A DNA stretch of 15,248 nt, taken from positions 1 through 15,248 of the forward strand of contig CBFGTJ010000062.1 in assembly GCA_965651815.1 (NCBI GenBank), read 5' to 3'. Numbering within the stretch: position 1 is the stretch's first letter; every line of letters begins with the position of its first letter. This document shows, piece after piece, positions 1 to 6,379 of the stretch. This stretch comes from CBFGTJ01 sp965651815. Lineage in GTDB: Bacteria; Actinomycetota; Acidimicrobiia; Acidimicrobiales; Microtrichaceae. The position numbers were made by a program, and so were the translations under genes. Below the pieces are notes generated by a model, which searched no databases, was not told the origin of the DNA, and worked only from the letters and a program-made list of their open reading frames with translations.

Positions 1-26
1 GGCGCCCGGGCGGCGCGCCCTACCCG

Positions 27-53
27 CCTCCTGACCCCGTTCCCCTCCTGACC
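27..53. repeat. 10-bp direct repeat downstream of leuD
   Basis: CCTCCTGACC occurs at 27-36 and again at 44-53, a 17-base period. It lies just beyond the leuD stop codon, in the 69 bases at the left edge where I see no gene. Read on the minus strand each copy contains AGGAGG, which resembles a ribosome binding site, but no start codon follows at a usable distance inside the window. Function is unknown; it may be chance in a GC-rich spacer. Confidence 0.35.
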
Positions 54-69
54 ACAGAACGAGGGAGAG

Positions 70-672
70 TCAGGCGGTGCGGGTCGTCGAGGGCATCCAG
101 GCCGGTCGGGTCGCCTCGTAGGCCGTGATCGCGTCCTCGTGGGTCAGCGTGATGCCGATGTCGTCGAGGCCCTCGAGGAAGCGGTGCTGCACGGCGTCGT
201 CGAGCGGGAACGGCTCCACGATGCCCAGCTCGGGCACCTCGAGCACCCGGCGCTCGACGTCCACCACGAGCTCCAGGCGCGGGTTCGCCTCGATCTCGGC
301 GAGCAGCCGGCGGCCCAGCTCCTCGCTCACCTGCACGGGCACCAGCCCGTTCTTGGTGGCGTTGTTGCGGAAGATGTCGCCGAAGCGGGGCGAGACCACC
401 GCGGCGAACCCGTACTGCTGGATCGCCCATACGGCGTGCTCGCGGCTGGACCCGGTGCCGAAGTTGGGGCCGGCCACGAGGATCGTCGCGCCCTGGAACT
501 CCTCGCGGTTGAGCACGAAGTCCCGCTCGTCGCGCCACTCCGAGAAGAGGCCCTTGTCGAACCCGGTCCGCTCGACCTGCTTCAGCCAGTCGCTCGGGAT
601 GATCTGGTCGGTGTCCACGTCGGAGCGGTCGAGCGGCACCGCGGTGCCGGTGATGATGCGGACGGGTTCCAT
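70..672 (-). CDS. leuD: 3-isopropylmalate dehydratase small subunit
   Basis: This is the small subunit of isopropylmalate isomerase, which with LeuC converts 2-isopropylmalate to 3-isopropylmalate in cytoplasmic leucine synthesis. The 200-residue product is the normal length for the family. It shows the family landmarks: the DTDQIIP segment near residues 20-26 and the GPNFGTGSSREHA loop near residues 68-80, which forms part of the substrate-binding swivel domain. The ATG at 672 overlaps the leuC stop codon by one base (TGATG), so the two are very likely translationally coupled and give equal subunit amounts. Nothing is broken or missing. Identification is secure. Confidence 0.97.
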   Translation of the reverse strand: MEPVRIITGTAVPLDRSDVDTDQIIPSDWLKQVERTGFDKGLFSEWRDERDFVLNREEFQGATILVAGPNFGTGSSREHAVWAIQQYGFAAVVSPRFGDIFRNNATKNGLVPVQVSEELGRRLLAEIEANPRLELVVDVERRVLEVPELGIVEPFPLDDAVQHRFLEGLDDIGITLTHEDAITAYEATRPAWMPSTTRTA

Positions 673-2087
673 CAGAGCTCCTCAGGGGTGGCGAAGCGGC
701 CGGCGATGGCCGTGGCGGCGGCGACGGCGGGGGAGACCAGGTGGGTGCGGCCGCCCCGGCCCTGGCGCCCCTCGAAGTTGCGGTTGGAGGTGGAGGCGCA
801 CCGCTCGCCCGGTGCGAGCTTGTCGGGGTTCATCGCGAGGCACATGGAGCAGCCGGGCTCGCGCCAGTCGAAGCCGGCCTCGATGAGCACCCGGTCGATC
901 CCCTCGGCCTCGGCCTGCGCCTTGACCGCGTGCGAACCGGGCACGACGAGGGTCCGGACCCCGTCGGCCACCCTGCGGCCCTTGGCCACCTCGGCGGCGA
1001 GCCGCAGGTCCTCGATGCGGCTGTTGGTGCACGACCCGATGAAGACGGTGTCGACCGCCACCTCCCGCATCGGGGTGCCGGGCTCGAGGCCCATGTACTC
1101 GAGCGCACGCTCCGCCGCGCTGCGCAGCACCTCGTCCTCGAAGTCGTCCGGTGACGGCACCGGCTGCGACAGCGGCGCGACCTGGCCCGGGTTCGTGCCC
1201 CACGAGACGTACGGCTCGATCTCGGCCGCGTCGAGGAACACCTCCTTGTCGTAGGTGGCGCCCTCGTCGGTCACGAGCGTCTTCCAGTCCTCGACCGCGG
1301 CGTCCCACAGCTCGCCCGACGGTGCGTGCGGGCGGCCCTTCAGGTACTCGAAGGTGACCTCGTCGGGTGCGATCAGCCCGGCCTTGGCGCCGGCCTCGAT
1401 CGACATGTTGCACACGGTCATGCGGCCCTCCATCGACAGGGACCGGATGGCCGAGCCGCGGTACTCCGCGATGTAGCCGATCCCCCCGGAGGTGCCGATC
1501 TCGCCGAGGATCGCGAGGATCACGTCCTTGGCGGTGACGCCCGGTCGCAGCTCGCCCTCGACGGTGATGCCGAGGGTCTTCGGGCGTGCCTGGGGCAGCG
1601 TCTGGGTGGCGAGCACGTGCTCGACCTCGGAGGTGCCGATGCCGAAGGCCAGCGCCCCGAACGCGCCGTGGGTCGCGGTGTGGGAGTCGCCGCACACGAT
1701 GGTCATTCCCGGCAGCGTGAGGCCCTGCTCGGGGCCGATGACGTGCACGATGCCCTGGCCGGGCGAGCCCATCGGGTTGTTGACCACCCCGAACTGCTCG
1801 GTGTTCACCCGCAGCGTCTCGACCTGCTTGCGCGAGATCGGGTCCGCGATCGGTCGGTCGATGTCCACGGTGGGGACGTTGTGGTCCTCGGTCGCGACGG
1901 TGAGGTCGGGGCGCCGGACGGTCCGCCCCGCCATGCGGAGCCCGTCGAACGCCTGCGGCGAGGTGACCTCGTGCACGAGGTGCAGGTCGATGTAGAGCAG
2001 GTCCGGCTCGCCCTCCCCCGACCGCACGACGTGGCGGTCCCACACCTTCTCGGCCAGTGTCCTGGGTCGATCACCCATCTCTTGCAT
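672..2087 (-). CDS. leuC: 3-isopropylmalate dehydratase large subunit
   Basis: This is the catalytic, iron-sulfur-bearing subunit of isopropylmalate isomerase of the aconitase family. The 471 residues match the usual length. The three cluster ligands are visible as C353 in FIGSCTNSR and C413 and C416 in GCSMCLAMN; the GDSHTATHGAFGALAFGIG stretch near 133-151 is also typical. The start at 2087 gives the sequence leading into RTLAEKVWD, the conserved family N-terminus; an in-frame ATG at 2078 is an alternative. Upstream there is only a weak GAG and a -10-like CATATT (2096-2101, minus strand), so the mRNA may have little or no leader. It is first in the leuCD operon and divergent from the IclR regulator, which probably controls it. 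Confidence 0.97.
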   Translation of the reverse strand: MQEMGDRPRTLAEKVWDRHVVRSGEGEPDLLYIDLHLVHEVTSPQAFDGLRMAGRTVRRPDLTVATEDHNVPTVDIDRPIADPISRKQVETLRVNTEQFGVVNNPMGSPGQGIVHVIGPEQGLTLPGMTIVCGDSHTATHGAFGALAFGIGTSEVEHVLATQTLPQARPKTLGITVEGELRPGVTAKDVILAILGEIGTSGGIGYIAEYRGSAIRSLSMEGRMTVCNMSIEAGAKAGLIAPDEVTFEYLKGRPHAPSGELWDAAVEDWKTLVTDEGATYDKEVFLDAAEIEPYVSWGTNPGQVAPLSQPVPSPDDFEDEVLRSAAERALEYMGLEPGTPMREVAVDTVFIGSCTNSRIEDLRLAAEVAKGRRVADGVRTLVVPGSHAVKAQAEAEGIDRVLIEAGFDWREPGCSMCLAMNPDKLAPGERCASTSNRNFEGRQGRGGRTHLVSPAVAAATAIAGRFATPEEL

Positions 2088-2121
2088 CCAATCTCAATAT
2101 GTGGGATACACTTCCCGATTG
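2088..2121. promoter_or_regulatory. leuCD / ndgR divergent control region
   Basis: Only 34 bases separate leuC from the preferred regulator start, so both promoters must share them. On the plus strand TACACT (2107-2112) lies nine bases before the regulator ATG and is a good -10 candidate, with TTGCAT (2082-2087) as a loose -35 at 19 bases. On the minus strand CATATT (2096-2101) could serve leuC. TGTGGGA (2100-2106) and, inverted, AGTGGGT (2133-2127) form a spaced pair of half-sites flanking the regulator promoter. The 12-mer CAATATGTGGGA (2095-2106) agrees at 8 of 12 positions with the LtbR box CA(T/C)ATAGTG(A/G)GA of Corynebacterium, quoted from memory. The promoter and operator calls are inference from position and resemblance. 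Confidence 0.5.
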
Positions 2122-2799
2122 ATGGGACCCACTGTAAGCGGGGTCGGGGTCGTCGACAAGTCGCTGTCGCTCGTGGCGGCGATCGCGGAGCGGCCCCTGT
2201 CGCTCGCCGAGCTCGTCGAACGCACCGGGTTGAGCCGGGCGACCGTGCACCGGCTCGCCGTCGCGCTCGAGGCGCACGGCCTGCTGCGCCGCACCGCCGA
2301 GGGGCGCTTCGCGCTGGGGCTGCACCTGGTCGCCCTCGGGCGGGCCGCCACCGAGCAGTTCCCGCTCGCCGAGGTCGCTGCGCCCGCGCTCTCGCAGCTG
2401 CGCGACGAGACCGGCGAGTCGGTGCAGCTGTACGTGCGCGACGGGGAGCGCCGCGTGTGCATCGCCGCGCTGGAGTCGCCGCACGGGCTGCGCACGATCG
2501 TGCCCGTGGGCGCCGCGCTGCCCATGGACCGTGGCTCCGCCGGGCGGGTGCTCTCGGGTGAGTCGACGCGCCAGGGCTGGGTGCAGACCGTGGAGGAGCG
2601 CGAGCCCGGCGTGGCGTCGGTGTCCGCGCCGGTGCGCGGCGCGGACGGGTCGCTCGCCGCGGCGATCAGCGTCTCGGGGCCGATCGACCGGCTCGGGCGT
2701 GCACCCGGGCGCCGCCACGGCGACGCGGTGCTGGCGGCGGCAGCGTCCATCGAGCGCGCCCTGCGCGGCCCAGAGGGTGTGGGCGGCACCGGGAGGTAG
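2122..2799 (+). CDS. ndgR: IclR-family regulator, NdgR/LtbR/AreB type
   Basis: This is a cytoplasmic DNA-binding regulator. The product starts with the SGVGVVDK block typical of NdgR orthologues, followed by a winged helix-turn-helix (about residues 10-65, recognition helix near SRATVHRLAVALE, 38-50) and an IclR ligand-binding domain (about 75-215). The 225 residues are slightly short of the roughly 240 of Streptomyces NdgR. In Streptomyces and Corynebacterium this regulator sits divergently beside leuCD and controls leucine genes, exactly as here. I chose the ATG at 2122 because homologues begin close to SGVGV and because TACACT at 2107 suits a leaderless start there; a GTG at 2101 would add seven residues and place the putative operator inside the gene. 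The effector is not evident from sequence. Confidence 0.9.
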   Translation: MGPTVSGVGVVDKSLSLVAAIAERPLSLAELVERTGLSRATVHRLAVALEAHGLLRRTAEGRFALGLHLVALGRAATEQFPLAEVAAPALSQLRDETGESVQLYVRDGERRVCIAALESPHGLRTIVPVGAALPMDRGSAGRVLSGESTRQGWVQTVEEREPGVASVSAPVRGADGSLAAAISVSGPIDRLGRAPGRRHGDAVLAAAASIERALRGPEGVGGTGR

Positions 2800-2814
2800 C
2801 GCCCGGTCATCGGC

Positions 2815-3897
2815 CTAGCGCCGGCGGGAGCGACGGGCAGCGCGTCGGCGCGCCCGCTGGTTGCGTTGGCGACGCTGCTCGCGCTCGAGCACCTCCAGGC
2901 CGGCCTCGAGCTGCTCGAGCTCCTCGACGAGGGAGTGCAGCACCTCGAGCCGGTCGGCGGCGACCTCACCCTTCTCCACCGCGGCCAGGACGCCGCAGCC
3001 CGGTTCGTTGGTGTGGCTGCAGTCGGCGAAGTGGCACTGCTCGGCGTACGGCGCGAGGTCCTCGAACGCCCGCTCGAGGCCCTCGTCAGCGTCCCACAGG
3101 CCGACACCACGGATGCCGGGGGTGTCGATGAGCAGGGCACCCTCGGGCAGCTCCACCACCTGCCCGGCGGTGGTGGTGTGCCGCCCGCGGCGGTCGGTGT
3201 CGCGCACCTCCGCGGTGAGCTGGACGGGCCGCCCCGCGAGCGCGTTGACCAGCGACGACTTCCCCGCCCCCGACGCGCCGAGGAGCGCGATGACGTGGCG
3301 GGCGACGTGGCGGCGGCGCAGCTCCTCGAGCGACGCCGGGTCCCGGTTCGACACGGCGAACACCTCGACGCCCGGCGCGAAGCGCTCCGCTTCCGCCACC
3401 TGGCGGGCCACCTCCTCGGGCGGGACGAGGTCGGACTTCGTGAGCACGACCACCGGCTGGGCACCGCTCTCCCAGGCCAGCACCAGCTCCCGTGCGAGCC
3501 GGGCCGTGTTGACGCCCGGGTCGAGCGGCTGGAGCACGAAGACGCGGTCCATGTTCGCCGCGAGCGCCCGGGCGCGCAGTCGGATCTCGTCCCGGGTCAC
3601 CCCGGGCGACCGGCGCTCGAACACGGTGCGGCGGGGCAGGATCTGCTCGATGCGGCCGGCCTCCGCGTCGAGGCCGCAGACGTCGCCCACCACCACGCGC
3701 CGCACGGCCTTCGCGGCGACGACGAGCAGCTCCTCTCCCGGCCGGGTCGCGACGGTGATCCCGCCCTTGTCGATGCGCACCACGCGGCAGGGGACCAGTC
3801 CCTCCCGGCCGTGCCGCTCCCAGTCACGAGCCCACTCCTCGTCCCATCCGGGAGGCACGTCCCGATCCCGGGGTGCAGCTCGATCAGGTTCGCTCAT
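2815..3897 (-). CDS. rsgA: Ribosome small-subunit GTPase RsgA
   Basis: This is a circularly permuted GTPase that binds the 30S subunit and acts late in its maturation. Motif order is the permuted one: G4 TKSD (153-156), G1 P-loop GASGAGKSS (207-215), then G3 DTPG (258-261). An OB-like N-terminal region (about 35-90) precedes it, and a zinc knuckle follows with C288, C293, H295 and C301. G4 reads TKSD where the classical form is NKxD; this seems to be a lineage variant, not damage. The 360-residue protein ends in a strongly arginine-rich tail (about 341-360) suited to rRNA contact. The ATG at 3897 shares ATGA with the stop of the sigma-factor gene upstream, which settles the start over longer in-frame options. 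It is the last gene of the YCII-sigma-rsgA operon and convergent with ndgR. Confidence 0.93.
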   Translation of the reverse strand: MSEPDRAAPRDRDVPPGWDEEWARDWERHGREGLVPCRVVRIDKGGITVATRPGEELLVVAAKAVRRVVVGDVCGLDAEAGRIEQILPRRTVFERRSPGVTRDEIRLRARALAANMDRVFVLQPLDPGVNTARLARELVLAWESGAQPVVVLTKSDLVPPEEVARQVAEAERFAPGVEVFAVSNRDPASLEELRRRHVARHVIALLGASGAGKSSLVNALAGRPVQLTAEVRDTDRRGRHTTTAGQVVELPEGALLIDTPGIRGVGLWDADEGLERAFEDLAPYAEQCHFADCSHTNEPGCGVLAAVEKGEVAADRLEVLHSLVEELEQLEAGLEVLEREQRRQRNQRARRRAARRSRRR

Positions 3898-5063
3898 CCA
3901 GCGCCATGCTCGCGCGGCGACCCGTGGCGCAGCACCTGGTTGACCCGGGCGGCCTGGCGTACCAGGTGCTCCCGCTCGGCGAGGCTCGGCGCCCGCTGCG
4001 CCGCCTCGGCGTACAGGCGGGCCGCGACCTCCAGCTCGCCGTTGCGCTCGTGGAGGTGCGCGGCGACCGCGTCGCGGCGCGGCGCGTCCGGGTCCACCTC
4101 GGCGAGCGCGGCGAGCCCGGCGGGCGCGCCGTGCGCCTCGCCCACCGCGACGGCCCGGTTGACCCGCACCACCGGCGTGTCGGTGAACCGCAGCAGCTCG
4201 TCGTACCACTCCACGATCTGCTCCCAGTCGGTCTCCTCGACCCGCGGTGCGTCCGCGTGCAGCGCGGCGATCGCCGCCTGCGCCTGGTACTCGCCGAGGC
4301 GGTCGCGTGCGAGGGCGGCCTGCAGGATCACCACGCCCTCGGCGATGAGGGCGGTGTCCCAGCGGCTGCGGTCCTGCTCGGCGAGCGGCACGATCGCACC
4401 GTCGGGTCGGGTGCGGCTGTGCCGTCGGGCGTGGTGCAGCAGCATCAGGGCGAGCAGGCCGTGGACCTCCGGCTCCTGGACGGCGGCCGCGAGCTGCCGC
4501 GTCAACCGGATCGCCTCGGCGGCGAGGTCGACGTCGCCCGAGTAGCCCTCGTTGAAGATGAGGTAGAGCACCCGCATCACGGTGCGGACGTCACCCGGTC
4601 GCTGGAACCCTGCGCCCGCCACGGTCCGCTTGGCCCGGCTGATGCGCTGGGCCATCGTCGCCTCCGGCACCAGGTACGCCTCGGCGATCTGGCGCGTCGT
4701 GAGCCCGCCGACCGCGCGCAGGGTCAGCGCCACGGCGGAGGACGGGCTGAGGTCGGGGTGCGCGCACAGGAAGTAGAGCTGGAGCGTGTCGTCCACGGCG
4801 GGCACCGGCGCAGGGGGCTCCGGTGCGGCGCGCCGCTCCCGTTCCCGCCGCGCCGCGTCGGAGCGCGCCATGTCGAGGAAGGCCCGCCACGCGACGGTGA
4901 TCAGCCAGCCCTTCGGGTCGTCCGGAGGGCGCTCGCCCCAGGTCGAGATCGCCCGGACGAGCGCCTCCTGGACGGCGTCCTCGGCCGTCGCGAAGTCGGC
5001 GCCGCGACGGACGAGGACGCCCAGGACCTGGGGCACGAGCTCGCGGAGCCCGGGGGCGTCCAC
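3894..5063 (-). CDS. ECF42-type RNA polymerase sigma factor with C-terminal extension
   Basis: The product directs RNA polymerase to a specific promoter class. It has a sigma region 2 (about residues 5-75, with FATAEDAVQEAL and DPKGWLITVAWR), a region 4 helix-turn-helix (LTTRQIAEAYLVPEATMAQRI, about 121-141), and a long helical C-terminal part beginning YLIFNEGYSGD (167-177), the DUF6596 hallmark of the ECF42 group; TPR-like helices follow. No anti-sigma gene is adjacent; in this group the extension is thought to be regulatory and the partner is a DGPF/YCII protein, which is the gene immediately upstream. I prefer the GTG at 5063, two bases after that gene's stop, because it puts the conserved region at the usual distance; a GTG at 5117 would give 407 residues and a 52-base overlap. 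The stop overlaps the rsgA start (ATGA). Confidence 0.9.
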   Translation of the reverse strand: MDAPGLRELVPQVLGVLVRRGADFATAEDAVQEALVRAISTWGERPPDDPKGWLITVAWRAFLDMARSDAARRERERRAAPEPPAPVPAVDDTLQLYFLCAHPDLSPSSAVALTLRAVGGLTTRQIAEAYLVPEATMAQRISRAKRTVAGAGFQRPGDVRTVMRVLYLIFNEGYSGDVDLAAEAIRLTRQLAAAVQEPEVHGLLALMLLHHARRHSRTRPDGAIVPLAEQDRSRWDTALIAEGVVILQAALARDRLGEYQAQAAIAALHADAPRVEETDWEQIVEWYDELLRFTDTPVVRVNRAVAVGEAHGAPAGLAALAEVDPDAPRRDAVAAHLHERNGELEVAARLYAEAAQRAPSLAEREHLVRQAARVNQVLRHGSPREHGAG

Positions 5064-5065
5064 GC

Positions 5066-5473
5066 TCAGTCGGTGACGGTCGGCGGCGCGGCGAGGAACG
5101 GTCGGACCTCGAGCCACTCGTGGATCGGCCGTCCGCCCGCGCCGGGTGCCGCCGACAGCTCGCCGGCGAGCTCGATCGCCCGCTCCTGGCTGTCCACGTC
5201 GATCACCATCCAGCCGGCGATCAGGTCCTTGGTCTCGGCGAAGGGGCCGTCGGTCAGCGGCGGCCGGCCCTCACCGTCGTAGCGGACCCACATGCCCTCG
5301 GGAGCGAGCGCCTGGCCGTCGACGAACTCGCCGCTGGCCTCGAGCTTCGCGGCGAAGTCCCCCATGTAGCGGATGTGCGCCTCGACCTCCTCGGGCGTCC
5401 ACTCGTCCATCGGGGTGCCGTTCACCGGCTCCGGTGCGCCCCGGTAGTGCTTCAACAGCAGGTACTTGGCCAT
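5066..5473 (-). CDS. YCII-related (DGPF-domain) protein
   Basis: This is a small cytoplasmic protein of 135 residues with the YCII/DGPF ferredoxin-like fold. The DGPF signature is at 75-78 within LTDGPFAETKDLIAGW. Such proteins are regularly encoded beside ECF42 sigma factors; their biochemical role is not established, and a link to the sigma factor's activity is an inference from that co-occurrence. The ATG at 5473 is fixed by a strong ribosome binding site and by the match of MAKYLLLKHY to the family start. It is the first gene of the operon YCII-sigma-rsgA and has a candidate ECF42 promoter upstream. The stop codon sits two bases before the preferred sigma start, so coupling is likely. Confidence 0.93.
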   Translation of the reverse strand: MAKYLLLKHYRGAPEPVNGTPMDEWTPEEVEAHIRYMGDFAAKLEASGEFVDGQALAPEGMWVRYDGEGRPPLTDGPFAETKDLIAGWMVIDVDSQERAIELAGELSAAPGAGGRPIHEWLEVRPFLAAPPTVTD

Positions 5474-5479
5474 CGTGGC

Positions 5480-5487
5480 CCTCCTTT
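5480..5487 (-). promoter_or_regulatory. Strong ribosome binding site of the YCII gene
   Basis: On the minus strand AAAGGAGG lies six bases before the ATG at 5473. It is a near-complete complement of the 16S rRNA 3' end and fixes the YCII start. It contrasts with several leaderless-looking starts elsewhere in the window. Confidence 0.85.
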
Positions 5488-5519
5488 TCCGGCGGCCCTG
5501 TCGCCGCGTCCACCCCTGG

Positions 5520-5546
5520 GACGGAGCTGCGATCCCGTTCTCGACA
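5520..5546 (-). promoter_or_regulatory. Candidate ECF42-dependent promoter
   Basis: Read on the minus strand, TGTCGA (5546-5541) is followed after 17 bases by CGTC (5523-5520). From memory, ECF42 promoters studied in Streptomyces venezuelae carry TGTCGA at -35 and CG(A/T)C at -10, so both boxes and the spacing fit. It lies about 50 bases before the YCII start, leaving room for a leader with the strong ribosome binding site. If active, the sigma factor drives its own operon, rsgA included. TGTCGA also occurs inside genes, so the box alone is not decisive; the pair in the right place is the argument. Confidence 0.6.
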
Positions 5547-5586
5547 TCGTCGCCGGATGCGGGGTCGCGATGCTCCCACGCGCTCC

Positions 5587-5600
5587 TCCCGCCAGCGGGA
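5587..5600. promoter_or_regulatory. Palindrome upstream of the AlkB-like gene (candidate operator)
   Basis: TCCCGC-CA-GCGGGA is a perfect six-base inverted repeat with a two-base spacer. It lies 22 to 35 bases before the AlkB-like ATG at 5622, where the -35 of a leaderless promoter would fall; CACGAT (5609-5614), seven bases before the ATG, is a weak -10 candidate. The position suggests a repressor or activator site, but a chance GC-rich palindrome cannot be excluded. Confidence 0.4.
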
Positions 5601-5621
5601 CGGTGTGGCACGATCGGGTCG

Positions 5622-6332
5622 ATGCCAGGGCCCGCGGAGCTCGAGATCGACCGACGCCGGCCGGTGGAGCGAGTCCCCCTCGGCGACGGCAGCTCCTGGG
5701 TCGACCTCTGCACCGGCTTCGCACGCCGCCCCGAGCAGCTTCTGGAGGAGGTGCTGGCCGTCGCGGAGTGGACCCAGGGGTCGGTCTGGCGGTTCGACCA
5801 CTACGTCGAGGAGCGCCGCCTCGGCGCGTGGATCCGGCCCGAGACGATGCCCGCCGCGGTGCGCCAGACGGGGCTGCACCTCGAGGCCCGCTACCGGGTG
5901 CGGTTCAGCGGTGTCAGCACGATCCTCTACCGCGACGGCAACGACTTCCAGGGGTTGCACTCCGACCGCGAGATGCGCTGGCTCGACGACACGCTCATCG
6001 CGATCCTCGTGCTCGGCGAGCGGCGCCCGTTCCGGCTGCGGCCGCGCCGCGACGCGAACGACCCCGAGGCCCGCCGCGACGACTCGCAGGACGTCGTGCT
6101 GCTCCCCGGGCACGGTGACCTGCTGGTCATGGGCGGACGCTGCCAGCAGGACTGGCTGCACGGCGTGCCCGCCCACCCCACGACGACGAGGCCACGGGTC
6201 TCGATCACCTGGCGCTGGACGTCGCGCCGGGGTCGGCCCGACACCGCTCCCGGCTACTCGGAGGGCCGCCACTACTCCGACCGCCCACGAATGCCGGGGC
6301 GCCGCACCCGCCCGGTCACGCGCCCGACCTAG
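5622..6332 (+). CDS. AlkB-like 2-oxoglutarate/Fe(II)-dependent dioxygenase
   Basis: This probably repairs alkylated DNA or RNA bases by oxidative demethylation using iron, 2-oxoglutarate and oxygen. The AlkB pattern is clear: ILYRDGNDFQGLHSD (101-115) gives the iron ligands H113 and D115, the third ligand is H180 in WLHGVPA, and RVSITWR (192-198) supplies the two arginines that bind 2-oxoglutarate and substrate, with Ser in place of the usual Asn. The 236-residue length fits the ALKBH2/ALKBH3-like group better than some other clades. The basic C-terminal tail (about 199-236) is not conserved. I chose the ATG at 5622 because the longer in-frame extension back to 5466 has no family likeness and overlaps the promoter region of the YCII operon. 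Substrate (DNA, RNA or protein) cannot be told from sequence. Confidence 0.88.
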   Translation: MPGPAELEIDRRRPVERVPLGDGSSWVDLCTGFARRPEQLLEEVLAVAEWTQGSVWRFDHYVEERRLGAWIRPETMPAAVRQTGLHLEARYRVRFSGVSTILYRDGNDFQGLHSDREMRWLDDTLIAILVLGERRPFRLRPRRDANDPEARRDDSQDVVLLPGHGDLLVMGGRCQQDWLHGVPAHPTTTRPRVSITWRWTSRRGRPDTAPGYSEGRHYSDRPRMPGRRTRPVTRPT

Positions 6333-6366
6333 TGGCGTCGCTGGCGGCGCACCGCCCTCGGGTCCC

Positions 6367-6372
6367 TACACT
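6367..6372 (+). promoter_or_regulatory. -10 hexamer of a probable leaderless ppx promoter
   Basis: TACACT is followed by exactly seven bases and then the ATG at 6380, the spacing expected when transcription starts at the start codon. No Shine-Dalgarno sequence is present there. I see no clear -35 box. The same hexamer precedes the ndgR start. Confidence 0.5.
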
Positions 6373-6379
6373 CGTCGCG

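Noticed and set aside
153..156. RsgA G4 motif TKSD (residue numbers of RsgA) as a disabling mutation
   Set aside because: The Lys and Asp that contact guanine are kept, and the remaining motifs and zinc ligands are intact, so a lineage variant is more likely than loss of function.
2101..2121. GTG at 2101 as the ndgR start
   Set aside because: Homologues begin near SGVGV, and the ATG at 2122 fits the -10 position; kept only as an alternative.
2800..2814. Terminator between the convergent ndgR and rsgA ends
   Set aside because: The 15-base gap holds no convincing inverted repeat or T-run; the repeated TAGCGCC is direct, not inverted.
3121..3130. Other TGTCGA occurrences, for example inside rsgA
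   Set aside because: They lie inside coding sequence with no gene start downstream at a proper distance, so I do not treat them as ECF42 promoters.
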